64,000 bases of DNA from Phenylobacterium sp. (GTDB taxonomy: Bacteria > Pseudomonadota > Alphaproteobacteria > Caulobacterales > Caulobacteraceae), in assembly GCF_004299445.1 (NCBI RefSeq), contig NZ_SCTC01000077.1, forward strand, positions 1-64,000, given 5' to 3'. Both the position numbers and the translations under genes were made by a program. The notes below the pieces were generated by a model, which worked only from the letters and a program-made list of their open reading frames with translations, did not search any database and was not told the origin of the DNA. Below are positions 16,281 through 24,731 of this stretch, piece by piece. The first letter of the stretch is position 1. Every line of letters starts with the position of its first letter.

Positions 16281-17516
16281 CTAGAGCCGGCTCCGCCGAC
16301 CCTGGATCGTGCGGCGCACGGTGCCCAAAAGGTTCTTCAGCGCCTCGACCGACGGCGCCTTTCGGGCGGCCTCCACCACCTTCAGTCCCCCCATCCGCGG
16401 ACGCGGCTGCGCCACCAGCGGTAGCGCTGCCGTGCGCGCCAGGACCAGCCGCTTCCGCCGCGCCTGAGAGGGCTGCATCTTGTCGATCTCGCCAGGGGCA
16501 AGCGGCTCGACCTCAAGGGCGCGGGCGCCCAGAGCGCTCTTCAGCAGGGCCTCGCCGGCGTCGGTCCGCGCGATGATGAGGCTGCGGCCCTCTTCTTCCT
16601 CGAAGCTGGGATAGCCGGAATCGTCTCCGTACCAGGCGTCGGCGCAGGCGATGTCGGCGACGCCGCCCACCGCATCAGGACAGATCTTGCACCGGAATTG
16701 CACCTCCTTGGAGAGGTGGGCGCCCCAGCTGTCGGCGTACGACATCTCGCCCACCCGCCCATCGGGTGTTTCGGCGGCGCAGTTGCCGGGCCAGCCTCGG
16801 CCCCGGAACCGGAATGCCGAGAGCGGCTCGCCCGCCAGGCCCATGGCGCTCAGGATCCGGCCTACGCCGTCATGGCTGGGTATGCCGCCACAGAAGAACG
16901 ACAGCACGATCGGCACATGGGCGGCGACCCGCGGATCGTGGCGGGCAAGGCGGCGCAGCGCCGAGGCGTCGCACGGCTTTCCCACGAACGCCGCCTTGCC
17001 GCCCTCGGCCACCAGGGCCTCGATGTCGGCCAGCGGCGACGAGGCCGTGTATCGCGAACCCGCCGCGGCCAGCACCTCCGCGGGCGAGCGCGAGACGACC
17101 GTGATGTTGCGCGTCGGCTGGGCGGGGTCGGCGGCGATGTGGACGACCCGGTCGACGAGACCTGTCTCCAGGGCATGGATCAGCAAGCCGGAGATGGCCC
17201 CCCCGGAAGAACCTTCGAACCGCGTGTGCTCGTTCGTGGCCGCCCCGGTCAGCACCTGGCGCAATGGCCCCCAATAGGGATGTATCTCGGGCGCGCCCGC
17301 CCACGGCTCGACCACGGCGCCGGGGCACGTGTCGGCGATGGTCCGCTCGGCCTCGCGGCTCACCGGGCCTAGGACCACGGGACGGTTATATCCGGGTGGC
17401 GTCGACTCCATGCGGATGGCGCCTCCGGACACGCCGGCGCACAGGCCGCAGCCGGTGCACAGCTCTCCGGCAAGGACCCGGCGGACGGTCGGCGAATCGG
17501 GAAGGTTCTCGGACAT
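16281..17516 (-). CDS. FrhB-like (coenzyme F420 hydrogenase beta-subunit family) Fe-S protein
   Basis: A 411-residue cytoplasmic protein. An N-terminal ferredoxin-like motif CTGCGLC (Cys20, Cys23, Cys26) is followed by the FrhB N-terminal and C-terminal domains (FEGSSGGAISGLLIHALE; AFVGKPCDASALRRLA; FFCGGIPS) and a second cysteine pair near 276-279 with a later Cys in DIACADAW. The family includes flavin/Fe-S oxidoreductases and is often found in polysaccharide loci beside pyruvyl-transferase-family genes, one of which is at 25129. The substrate is unknown. I chose the ATG at 17516 because GGAG lies just upstream; a GTG at 17561 would add 15 residues. Confidence 0.78.
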   Translation of the reverse strand: MSENLPDSPTVRRVLAGELCTGCGLCAGVSGGAIRMESTPPGYNRPVVLGPVSREAERTIADTCPGAVVEPWAGAPEIHPYWGPLRQVLTGAATNEHTRFEGSSGGAISGLLIHALETGLVDRVVHIAADPAQPTRNITVVSRSPAEVLAAAGSRYTASSPLADIEALVAEGGKAAFVGKPCDASALRRLARHDPRVAAHVPIVLSFFCGGIPSHDGVGRILSAMGLAGEPLSAFRFRGRGWPGNCAAETPDGRVGEMSYADSWGAHLSKEVQFRCKICPDAVGGVADIACADAWYGDDSGYPSFEEEEGRSLIIARTDAGEALLKSALGARALEVEPLAPGEIDKMQPSQARRKRLVLARTAALPLVAQPRPRMGGLKVVEAARKAPSVEALKNLLGTVRRTIQGRRSRL

Positions 17517-17671
17517 CGGGCTCCGCTTCGAGGCGGCTTGGACCTCTATGGTCTCCGCCACCGGCTGTCATCTGCGCCAAACAACCCTCGGTTAGACGGC
17601 ATAAGGTTCACCGGTCCTTTACGCTGTCGCGGTCGATAGATAGGCGGACAAACAACGGGGCGGCTTCGGCG

Positions 17672-18748
17672 ATGGCGAATTCAGGCGAGAGGGACGCGGT
17701 CCAGACCCCGGAAAAGGGGCGGCGGCTGCGTCTTTGCCTGGCCGCGTCGGGCGGCGGTCATGTGCGCCAGCTGCTCGACCTGCAGCCGGTCTGGTCTCGG
17801 CACGACTACTTCTTCATCACCGAGGATACGGCTCTCGGCCAGACCCTGAAAAACGACCACCGCACCTACTTCGTCCCGCACTATGCCTGGGGCCAGGTCA
17901 AGTTCGGCACACCATTCAAGATGATCGGCCGGGCCATCGCCAGCTTCTTTCGCACCGCCGGCATCATGCTACGCGAGCGCCCCGACTTCGTGATCAGCTC
18001 GGGGGCCGGCGCCGTGTTCTTCGCCGTGCTCTGGGGCCGGCTGCTGGGCGCGCGGATCGTCATCATCGAAAGCTTCGCGCGTTTCGAGAAGCCGTCGCTG
18101 TTCGGCCGGATCGCCGCGCCCTTCGCCCACGACATGGTCATCCAGTCGGCCAAGCTGGCGTCCATCTATCCGAAGGCCCGCGTCTACGACCCGCTGAAGT
18201 ATCCGGACACCGAGCCGCCCGCGAAGCAGTCGCTGCTGTTCGCCACGGTGGGCGCCACCCTGCCCTTCGACCGCCTCGTGGACTCGGTCGCCCAACTGCA
18301 CGCCGAAGGCGCGATTCCCGAGAGAATCCTGATCCAGACCGGAATCGGCGGTCGCGCGCCCGAGGGGCTCGAGGTGCATGAGACCCTCCCCTTCGACCAG
18401 ATGCAGGCGCTGCAGCGCGACGCCTCGATCGTGATCTGCCACGGCGGGACCGGCTCGCTGATCACGGCGCTCCGCCAGGGCTGCCATGTCATCGCGATGC
18501 CGCGCCTGTTCGCGCAGGGCGAGCACTACGACGACCACCAGCTCGAAATCACCGAGGCCTTCGAGGTCCGCGGCCTGGTCAAGGTGGCTCGCTCGGTCGA
18601 CGAGTTGCGCACGGCCCTGGCCGAGATCCGCGACCGTCCCCGTCGTCAGGCGACCACCGATCCGCGCGAGCTGATCGACTTCCTGAACGGCCTGATCGCC
18701 GACAAGGCAGGGGCCCCGAACCCACCGATCCCCGCGGGGGCGTCGTGA
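17672..18748 (+). CDS. Fused PssD/PssE (Alg14-Alg13)-type glycosyltransferase
   Basis: A 358-residue protein combining two functions that are usually separate. Residues about 20-170 resemble PssD/Alg14, the membrane-binding half (LCLAASGGGHVRQLLDL; DFVISSGAGAVFFAVLWGRLLG; IIESFARFEKPS). Residues about 185-340 resemble PssE/Alg13 and the GT28 C-terminal domain (LLFATVGATLPFDRLVDSV; ASIVICHGGTGSLITALRQG). Together they would transfer a sugar from a nucleotide donor to a lipid-linked acceptor at the cytosolic face. The start ATG at 17672 is chosen because the frame upstream is antisense to the FrhB-like gene. It opens the rightward operon. Confidence 0.82.
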   Translation: MANSGERDAVQTPEKGRRLRLCLAASGGGHVRQLLDLQPVWSRHDYFFITEDTALGQTLKNDHRTYFVPHYAWGQVKFGTPFKMIGRAIASFFRTAGIMLRERPDFVISSGAGAVFFAVLWGRLLGARIVIIESFARFEKPSLFGRIAAPFAHDMVIQSAKLASIYPKARVYDPLKYPDTEPPAKQSLLFATVGATLPFDRLVDSVAQLHAEGAIPERILIQTGIGGRAPEGLEVHETLPFDQMQALQRDASIVICHGGTGSLITALRQGCHVIAMPRLFAQGEHYDDHQLEITEAFEVRGLVKVARSVDELRTALAEIRDRPRRQATTDPRELIDFLNGLIADKAGAPNPPIPAGAS

Positions 18749-18936
18749 CCAGGTTCACCCTGCACCGGATCGGCGCCGAACCCTCGAACGGGTTCTATTT
18801 CAACCCCCCCGCCTTTCGGGTAATGACCCGCCGACGCGCGCGCCTCGGGCTGGCGCGGCGCTTGCAAGCAAACCCGGCCGCTCGCGGCGGCCACATCCTC
18901 CTGTCCGCGCCTGGCGCAATCGAAATGGTGGTTTGA
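18745..18936 (+). CDS. Possible 63-residue ORF, coupled to both neighbours
   Basis: A GTG start overlaps the stop of the glycosyltransferase gene (GTGA at 18745-18748), and its stop overlaps the ATG of the acyl carrier protein gene (TGATG at 18934-18938). The codons keep the high third-position GC of the region. The peptide is basic and proline-rich (FYFNPPAFR, RRRARLGLARRLQANPAARG), with no family I recognise. If it is not translated, the 187 bases are an intercistronic leader, and GGGTT...AACCC near 18792-18808 could form a small hairpin. The double coupling argues for translation, but the sequence itself is not convincing. Confidence 0.35.
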   Translation: MTRFTLHRIGAEPSNGFYFNPPAFRVMTRRRARLGLARRLQANPAARGGHILLSAPGAIEMVV

Positions 18937-19178
18937 TGTCCCAAGAGAGCATTCTCGGCGAACTGCGTGAGATCATGATCGACGTGTTCGACGTCGACGA
19001 CCTCGAGATCACCCGCGCCACCACGGCCGAAGACGTCGAGGAGTGGGACAGCCTCAGCCACGTGCGTCTGGTCGTGGCCGTCGAACGTAAGTTCGGTTTC
19101 AAGTTCAAGAACTCTGAGATCGAAGGTCTGAAGACCGTTGGCGACCTCGCCGACGTGATCGCCGCCAAGACCGCCTGA
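18936..19178 (+). CDS. Acyl carrier protein
   Basis: An 80-residue acidic four-helix carrier protein. The phosphopantetheine attachment site is Ser39 in WDSLSHVRL. Helix-rich flanks (LGELREIMIDVFDVDDLEI; VGDLADVIAAKTA) fit the family. It lies 24 bases upstream of an FkbH-like gene, so it probably carries the acyl unit made by that enzyme and is not the housekeeping fatty-acid ACP. The start is the ATG at 18936; an in-frame TTG lies one codon earlier. Confidence 0.9.
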   Translation: MSQESILGELREIMIDVFDVDDLEITRATTAEDVEEWDSLSHVRLVVAVERKFGFKFKNSEIEGLKTVGDLADVIAAKTA

Positions 19179-19202
19179 GGCTCACGCGCAAACGGTACCC
19201 AC

Positions 19203-21128
19203 ATGCTTTCGGACCTGGCCTGGCTGCCCGCCGCTGCTCCTGACTTCCGCGAACGCGTCCGCGCCCTGCGCGCAGAGGCCGCCGCGCCCGGCGAGCAGTA
19301 CTTCGAACGCGCCGTGGCGCTGGCCACGGCGGCGCTCGACGAGAACCAGCTGGGTCAGCTCGCCAGGGTGGCCCGCGACGTCGCGCCGGCCGCGCCCGCG
19401 GCGTTCTCGAAGGTCAGGCTGGGCCTGATCGGCGACGGCACGCTGTCGCTGCTGGCCCCGGTTATCTCCGGCTCCGGCGTCCGCCACGGCCTGCTGATCG
19501 ATGTGGTCGAAGGCGCCTACGGCAGCGGCGTGCAGCAGGCCATGGACCCTACCAGTCCGCTGCACGGCGCCGGTCTGGACATGTTGCTCATCGCCTCGGA
19601 CGCCCGGTCGCTGGGTCTCCACCGGGCCGCCGACTCCCTTGAGGACGCCGACGCCCGCGTCGAGGCGGCCCTCGCCCAGCTCAAGCTGGTGGTCCAGGGC
19701 TTCAAGCCCGCCGTGGCCGCCGCAATCCTGGTGCAGACCGTCGCGCCGCCGCTGGAGCCCCTGTTCGGCAGCTTCGACCGCGTCGAGCAGACCTCGGCCT
19801 TCGCCATGGTCGAGGCCCTGAACCGGCGCATCGGCGAATGGGCGGCCGAGGGCCAGATCGTGGTCGTCGACATCGCCCGCCTGGCGCTCTCGATCGGCCT
19901 GGAACGCTGGGACGCGCCGCGTCACTGGCACGCCTCGAAACTCTCGTTTGCGCCCGAGATGGCGCCGATCTACGGCGACGTCGTCGCCCGCACCGTGGCG
20001 GCCCTGCGCGGCCGGGCGAAGAAGTGCCTGGTGCTCGACCTCGACAACACGCTGTGGGGCGGCGTCATCGGCGACGACGGCGTGGCCGGCATCGCGCTGG
20101 GCCAGGGATCGGCGGCGGGCGAGGCCTTCCTGGCCATCCAGCATACCGCCTTGGAATTGCGCCGCCGCGGCGTCGTCCTCGCCGTCTGTTCCAAGAACGA
20201 AGAGGCCGCCGCCCTCCTGCCCTTCCGCGAGCATCCCGAGATGGTGCTCAAGGAGGACCACATCGCCGTCTTCCAGGCGAACTGGACCGACAAGGCCGCC
20301 AATCTGCGCGCCATCGCCGAGACCCTGAACATCGGCATCGACGCCCTCGTGTTCCTCGACGACAACCCCGCTGAGCGCGAGCAGGTGCGTCGCGAGTTGC
20401 CGCTGGTGGGCGTGCCCGAGCTGCCCGAGGAGCCGGCCCTCTATCCCCGGATGCTGATGGCCGCCGGCTACTTCGAGGCGGTCGCCTTCACCCAGGACGA
20501 CCGCGACCGCGCCGGCATGTACCAGGCGAACGCCGCCCGCGCCGCCGCCGTCAACGCCTCGGGCGACCTCGACAGCTACCTGGCCTCGCTGGACATGGTC
20601 TGCACCATCGCGCCGGTCGACAGCGTCTCGCGACCCCGCGTCGCCCAGCTGATCAACAAGTCGAACCAGTTCAACCTGACCACCCGCCGCTACACAGAGG
20701 CCCAGGTCGAGGCCGCCGAGAGCGATCCGCGCCGCCACATCAGCCAGGCGCGCCTGGTCGACAAGTTCGGCGACAACGGGATCATCTGCGTGATGGTCGC
20801 CGATCGCCAGGGCGAGGCCTGGGAGATCGACACCTGGCTGATGAGCTGCCGAGTGCTGGGCCGGCGGGTTCAGGAGGCCTGCCTCGACCATCTGGCGCGC
20901 GCCGCGCGGGCCGACGGCGCACAGCGGCTGATCGGCCGCTACATCCCGTCCCCCAAAAACGCGATGGTCCGCGACCACTACGCTAAGCTTGGATTTACGT
21001 TGCTGAGCGAAGAAGCCAGCGGCGAGACGCTCTGGACGCTCGACCTTGCCGCCTACGCCAGCCCGGAGCTTCCGATGCTGGTCGACGACAAGGCCGTCGC
21101 CGGCGCCGCCCTGGAGCTGCAGCAATGA
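19203..21128 (+). CDS. FkbH-like HAD-IIIC protein with C-terminal acetyltransferase-like domain
   Basis: A 641-residue multidomain enzyme. Residues about 1-265 are an N-terminal domain common in large FkbH-like proteins. Residues about 275-430 are the HAD-IIIC/FkbH domain with motif I CLVLDLDNTLWGGVIGDDG and the later VFLDDNPAEREQVR. Residues about 440-610 resemble a GNAT acyltransferase (LINKSNQFNLTTRRYTEAQV, IDTWLMSCRVLGRRVQEACL). Known FkbH enzymes take a three-carbon unit from 1,3-bisphosphoglycerate and load it as glyceryl onto an acyl carrier protein. The ACP gene immediately upstream supports that reaction here; the final acceptor may be a polysaccharide. Whether glyceryl is the actual group is inference. 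Confidence 0.85.
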   Translation: MLSDLAWLPAAAPDFRERVRALRAEAAAPGEQYFERAVALATAALDENQLGQLARVARDVAPAAPAAFSKVRLGLIGDGTLSLLAPVISGSGVRHGLLIDVVEGAYGSGVQQAMDPTSPLHGAGLDMLLIASDARSLGLHRAADSLEDADARVEAALAQLKLVVQGFKPAVAAAILVQTVAPPLEPLFGSFDRVEQTSAFAMVEALNRRIGEWAAEGQIVVVDIARLALSIGLERWDAPRHWHASKLSFAPEMAPIYGDVVARTVAALRGRAKKCLVLDLDNTLWGGVIGDDGVAGIALGQGSAAGEAFLAIQHTALELRRRGVVLAVCSKNEEAAALLPFREHPEMVLKEDHIAVFQANWTDKAANLRAIAETLNIGIDALVFLDDNPAEREQVRRELPLVGVPELPEEPALYPRMLMAAGYFEAVAFTQDDRDRAGMYQANAARAAAVNASGDLDSYLASLDMVCTIAPVDSVSRPRVAQLINKSNQFNLTTRRYTEAQVEAAESDPRRHISQARLVDKFGDNGIICVMVADRQGEAWEIDTWLMSCRVLGRRVQEACLDHLARAARADGAQRLIGRYIPSPKNAMVRDHYAKLGFTLLSEEASGETLWTLDLAAYASPELPMLVDDKAVAGAALELQQ

Positions 21129-22072
21129 CGACCACCGCCAACGACGCCCTCTCCGACATGCTGGCCAGCCGGCCGCACACTCGGGCGGTGATCGACAGCG
21201 TGCTCGAGGCCTGGCCCGAACACGCCGGCTATCTGCAGAAGAGCCTGGCCGCCCGCTCGCCTGAGATGATGCGGGCGACCGAGGCCGTGGCAGAGGCCGT
21301 GCGCCGGCTGTCCAAGGGTTCGGAACGCCAGGTCGCTGAAGACTATCGCTGGACCTGCGACCGCCTGCGGGAAGAGGAGCTCTTCTTCCACCGTGAGGGC
21401 CGCTACCGCCTGTCGACGTTCGAGGCGGCGATGGCCGAGGTCTACTCGAACCACGACTACATGGCCCGCTACGTCAATGGACTGCTGCTGACCCAGGTGC
21501 TCTGGTACAACCACATCGGCACCTTCGAGCAGTTCCTGCACCGCGTTCTGGGCGCCGCCACCCAGCCCTTCGACTATCTGGAAGTGGGCCCGGGCCACGG
21601 CCTGGCGGTCTACTTCGCCGCCGCCTCAGCGCACTCCAAGAGCCTCGAGGCCTGGGACGTCAGCGCCGTGTCGCTGCGCGAGACCCGCGCCGCCCTCGAC
21701 AAGCTGGGCGTCGACAAGCCGGTCAGCCTGACCGAAGTCGACATCCTAAAGGCCGAGAAGTCTGACCGCCGATACGACCTGATCGTCATCTCCGAGGTGC
21801 TGGAGCATCTCGAGCGCCCCGACGTGGCGCTGAAGTTCCTGCACACCGCTCTGCGCCCCGACGGCCGCATCTTCATCAACGTGCCGCTCAACAGCCCCTC
21901 GCCCGACCACATCTACCTGTTCTCCACGCCCGACGACGTGAAGGCGCTGGTCAACGCGGCCGGGTTCGAGATCGAGTCCATGGAGATGTACGCGACGCAG
22001 GCCAAGCGCCTGGAGTTCGCGCTCTCGAATCGCATCACCGTGTCCGCTGGCGTCATTGCGCGTCCGGTCTGA
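21125..22072 (+). CDS. Class I SAM-dependent methyltransferase
   Basis: A 315-residue protein. An N-terminal helical region (about 1-130) precedes a Rossmann methyltransferase domain: motif I FDYLEVGPGHGLAVYFA (about 145-160), an acidic post-I region (AWDVSAVS), and the motif IV/post-IV region LIVISEVLEHLERPDVALKF. The ATG overlaps the FkbH-like stop (ATGA), so it is coupled to that gene. It could methylate the ACP-bound unit (as O-methyl transfer does in FkbH pathways of polyketide synthesis) or a sugar of the repeat unit; the sequence does not decide. Confidence 0.85.
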   Translation: MTTTANDALSDMLASRPHTRAVIDSVLEAWPEHAGYLQKSLAARSPEMMRATEAVAEAVRRLSKGSERQVAEDYRWTCDRLREEELFFHREGRYRLSTFEAAMAEVYSNHDYMARYVNGLLLTQVLWYNHIGTFEQFLHRVLGAATQPFDYLEVGPGHGLAVYFAAASAHSKSLEAWDVSAVSLRETRAALDKLGVDKPVSLTEVDILKAEKSDRRYDLIVISEVLEHLERPDVALKFLHTALRPDGRIFINVPLNSPSPDHIYLFSTPDDVKALVNAAGFEIESMEMYATQAKRLEFALSNRITVSAGVIARPV

Positions 22073-22136
22073 GGCCAAGAGCGGGGGACGGGTGTTGGTA
22101 CGGCGAGGCGCAACTCAGCGGCTGAGAGGCCTGTAA

Positions 22137-23699
22137 GTGCTTTTCAGCTCCTACATCTTCATCTTCGGCTTTCTGCCGCTCGCGCTGGTGGCGACCTACC
22201 TGGCCGGCTGGCGCATGCAGCCGCTCGCCAAGCTGGTGCTTACGGTCCTGTCGCTGGGCTTCTACGCTTGGTGGCGTCCGGCGCACCTGCCGCTGCTGCT
22301 GTTCTCGATCGTCTTCAACTATGCGGTCGGCGGCATCATCCAGAAGGCCCATGAACGCCAGCGAGACCGTGCGGTAAAGTTCTGGCTAGTCTTCGGTCTG
22401 GTCGTCGACGTCGCCCTCCTGGGCTACTTCAAGTACGCGAATTTCCTCGCCGACAATCTCAGCGGCCTGTTCGGCTTCGAGAGTACGCTGCCGCCGATCA
22501 TCCTGCCGCTGGCGATCTCGTTCTTCACCTTCCAGAAGGTCGCCTATCTCATCGACTCCGCACGCGGCGACGCGCGCAAGATGAGCCTGCTCGACTTCTC
22601 GCTCTTCGCGTCCTTCTTCCCGCAGCTGATCGCGGGCCCGATCGTCCACTACAAGGAGGTCGTCCCCCAGATCCAGACCCGCCGGTTTGGCAAGCTGATC
22701 TGGCGCAACATGCTGATCGGCCTGACGATCTTTGCCATCGGCCTGTTCAAGAAGGTGGTCATCGCCGACACGCTGGCGGTCGAAGCCAACGCCCTGTTCG
22801 ATGCGGGGCGGCAGGCGCACGAGTTCACCTTGGCGTCCGGCTGGATGGCCGCGCTGTTGTTCACCTTCCAGCTCTACTTCGACTTCTCTGGCTACTCCGA
22901 CATGGCCATCGGCCTGGCGCGGATGTTCGGCGTGAAGTTACCGCTCAACTTCCACTCGCCGCTGCGTGCGGCGAGCGTCATCGAGTACTGGCGCCGCTGG
23001 CACATGACGTTGCAGCGTTTCATCGTGGCCTACATCTTCCAGCCGCTTTCGGTGCCGCTGAACCGCCTGGCCGCCGAGAAGGGCCTGGACGGCTGGAGCG
23101 CCTTCGGGGTCGCGATCGCCATTCCCACCTTCATCACCTTCGTCGTGGTGGGCATCTGGCACGGCGCGGGCTGGACGTTCGTCGCCTTCGGGGTGATGCA
23201 CGCCATCTACATCTGCACGAACGAGGCTTGGCGCGAGCGCCGCAAGCAGCTTCGCAAGAAGCTCCGCAAGGCGGGCAAGAAGCTGGCCGATCCGGGCGCG
23301 CTCGAGATTTTCGGCTATCACGCGATCACCCTGATCGCCGTGATCTACGCCAACGTAATGTTCCGCGCCGCGACGGTCCCTGACGCCCTGGACGTCTGGT
23401 CGGGCATGACCGCGCTCCGCGGCTTCGATTTCACCCTGCCGATCGAGATCGGCTGGGGCGTCTACCTGACGCTGCTGCTCAGCATCGCCATCGCCTTCCT
23501 GGCGCCCAACACTCAGCAGATCATGTCGCGGTTCGACCCGGCGTATAACTGGCGTGAGTGGCGCGACGTGGCCAAGGCGCCGATCTCGTGGACGTGGAAG
23601 CCCGACACCAAGGGCCTGATCTTCGTCGCGGTCATATTGCTGGCCGGCGTCCTGCTGGTGCAGCGCGGCCGCGCTATCTTCCTTTACTTCAACTTCTAG
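22137..23699 (+). CDS. MBOAT family membrane-bound O-acyltransferase
   Basis: A 520-residue polytopic membrane protein of the AlgI/DltB type, with a GTG start at 22137. The active-site His342 lies in VGIWHGAGWTFVAFG, and the family features PQLIAGPIVHYKE, FDFSGYSDMAIGLARMFG and EYWRRWHMTLQRFI are present. MBOAT proteins of this class pass an acyl group across the inner membrane to a periplasmic polysaccharide acceptor. In alginate acetylation AlgI works with SGNH-fold partners, and a SGNH-like protein is encoded next door. The ACP and FkbH-like gene upstream suggest a non-acetate acyl donor. Confidence 0.9.
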   Translation: MLFSSYIFIFGFLPLALVATYLAGWRMQPLAKLVLTVLSLGFYAWWRPAHLPLLLFSIVFNYAVGGIIQKAHERQRDRAVKFWLVFGLVVDVALLGYFKYANFLADNLSGLFGFESTLPPIILPLAISFFTFQKVAYLIDSARGDARKMSLLDFSLFASFFPQLIAGPIVHYKEVVPQIQTRRFGKLIWRNMLIGLTIFAIGLFKKVVIADTLAVEANALFDAGRQAHEFTLASGWMAALLFTFQLYFDFSGYSDMAIGLARMFGVKLPLNFHSPLRAASVIEYWRRWHMTLQRFIVAYIFQPLSVPLNRLAAEKGLDGWSAFGVAIAIPTFITFVVVGIWHGAGWTFVAFGVMHAIYICTNEAWRERRKQLRKKLRKAGKKLADPGALEIFGYHAITLIAVIYANVMFRAATVPDALDVWSGMTALRGFDFTLPIEIGWGVYLTLLLSIAIAFLAPNTQQIMSRFDPAYNWREWRDVAKAPISWTWKPDTKGLIFVAVILLAGVLLVQRGRAIFLYFNF

Positions 23700-23711
23700 C
23701 GGAGGCGACCG

Positions 23712-24731
23712 ATGCGAACCCTGCACGCCCTCCGCGGAACCCTGGTGATCCTGGGCGTCGCCGTGGCCCTCGCCGTGGGCCTGAGCGTCCTGCCCGAGCG
23801 CGAATACCAGCGCTGGCAGCTTCTCGAGGGCACAATCCATGCCCGTTCGAAATGGATCTACGAGCGGATCAATTTCGATCCGGAACCGATTGATGTTGTG
23901 TTCGTCGGCCCGTCACGCGTCGGCGCCGCGATCGATGCGCCGCGGATCGGCGCGGCCCTTGCACAGCGCGGCCTGCCCAGCAATGTCGTGAACTTCTCAC
24001 TTCCCGAGACCGGGCGGAACATCAACTACACGATCATCGACGAACTGCTCAGCAAGAAGCAGCCCAAACTGATCGTCATCGGCGTGGTGGAGAAGCCCAG
24101 CCGCCTGGGCCACCCCACCTTCAAGTTCCTCGCGCCGCGCGAGCAGATCGTGCATCCCGGCTATCCGGCCGACATCAACTACCTGTCCGACCTGGTCTAC
24201 CTGCCGTTCCGCCAGGCGCAGCTGTTCGCCGCCTATGTGGCGCCGGGCGTCCTGGGTCCGCCGGCCGAGTTCCAGCCCGAGACCTATCGGGGCCACTCGG
24301 TCGACACGACCGGCGACGTCGCGCTTCCCGACGGCCGCATCCTCAACGCCACCCATCCCGGCGCGCCGGATGAGATCGAGCGCGGCGTGCGCAAGTTGGA
24401 GGCCCGTTCACGGCCGCCCATCCTGCCGGCGGAGTACGCGGAGTGGGAGTTCGGCGACGAGCGGCACTACATTCGCGAGATCGCCAAGCTGGCAAAGGCC
24501 CGCGGCGTGAAGCTCGCCTTCCTGTTCCTGCCCTATTACTCGGGCCCCTCGGCCATTCAGGAAGAGGCGCTCTACCGCCAGTATGGGCCGATCTGGATGG
24601 GCGATTTCACCGCCTTCCAGCCCGATCTCTATGCAGACTACGCCCACCTCACCAGCACGGGCGCAGACCAGATGAGCGACTTCCTGGTCGACCCGATCGC
24701 CCAGCAGCTTCAGAGCAAGGCCAAGCCGTGA
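23712..24731 (+). CDS. SGNH-hydrolase-like membrane-anchored protein, partner of the MBOAT
   Basis: A 339-residue protein with an uncleaved or cleaved N-terminal hydrophobic segment (about 8-26), so it is predicted periplasmic. It shows SGNH-like elements: Ser68 in DVVFVGPSRVGAA (block I), an Asn-rich segment LPETGRNINYT, and a C-terminal DxxH pair (Asp309, His312) in YADYAHLTSTG (block V). Proteins of this type next to MBOAT genes accept the acyl group from the MBOAT and place it on the polymer (AlgJ/AlgX, PatB, DltD roles). It starts 12 bases after the MBOAT stop, in one operon. Confidence 0.72.
   Translation: MRTLHALRGTLVILGVAVALAVGLSVLPEREYQRWQLLEGTIHARSKWIYERINFDPEPIDVVFVGPSRVGAAIDAPRIGAALAQRGLPSNVVNFSLPETGRNINYTIIDELLSKKQPKLIVIGVVEKPSRLGHPTFKFLAPREQIVHPGYPADINYLSDLVYLPFRQAQLFAAYVAPGVLGPPAEFQPETYRGHSVDTTGDVALPDGRILNATHPGAPDEIERGVRKLEARSRPPILPAEYAEWEFGDERHYIREIAKLAKARGVKLAFLFLPYYSGPSAIQEEALYRQYGPIWMGDFTAFQPDLYADYAHLTSTGADQMSDFLVDPIAQQLQSKAKP

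Noticed and set aside
19182-21125. Minus-strand frame of 647 codons opposite the FkbH-like gene
   Set aside because: It mirrors the FkbH-like gene almost exactly and has no recognisable domain; the plus-strand protein has clear HAD motifs.
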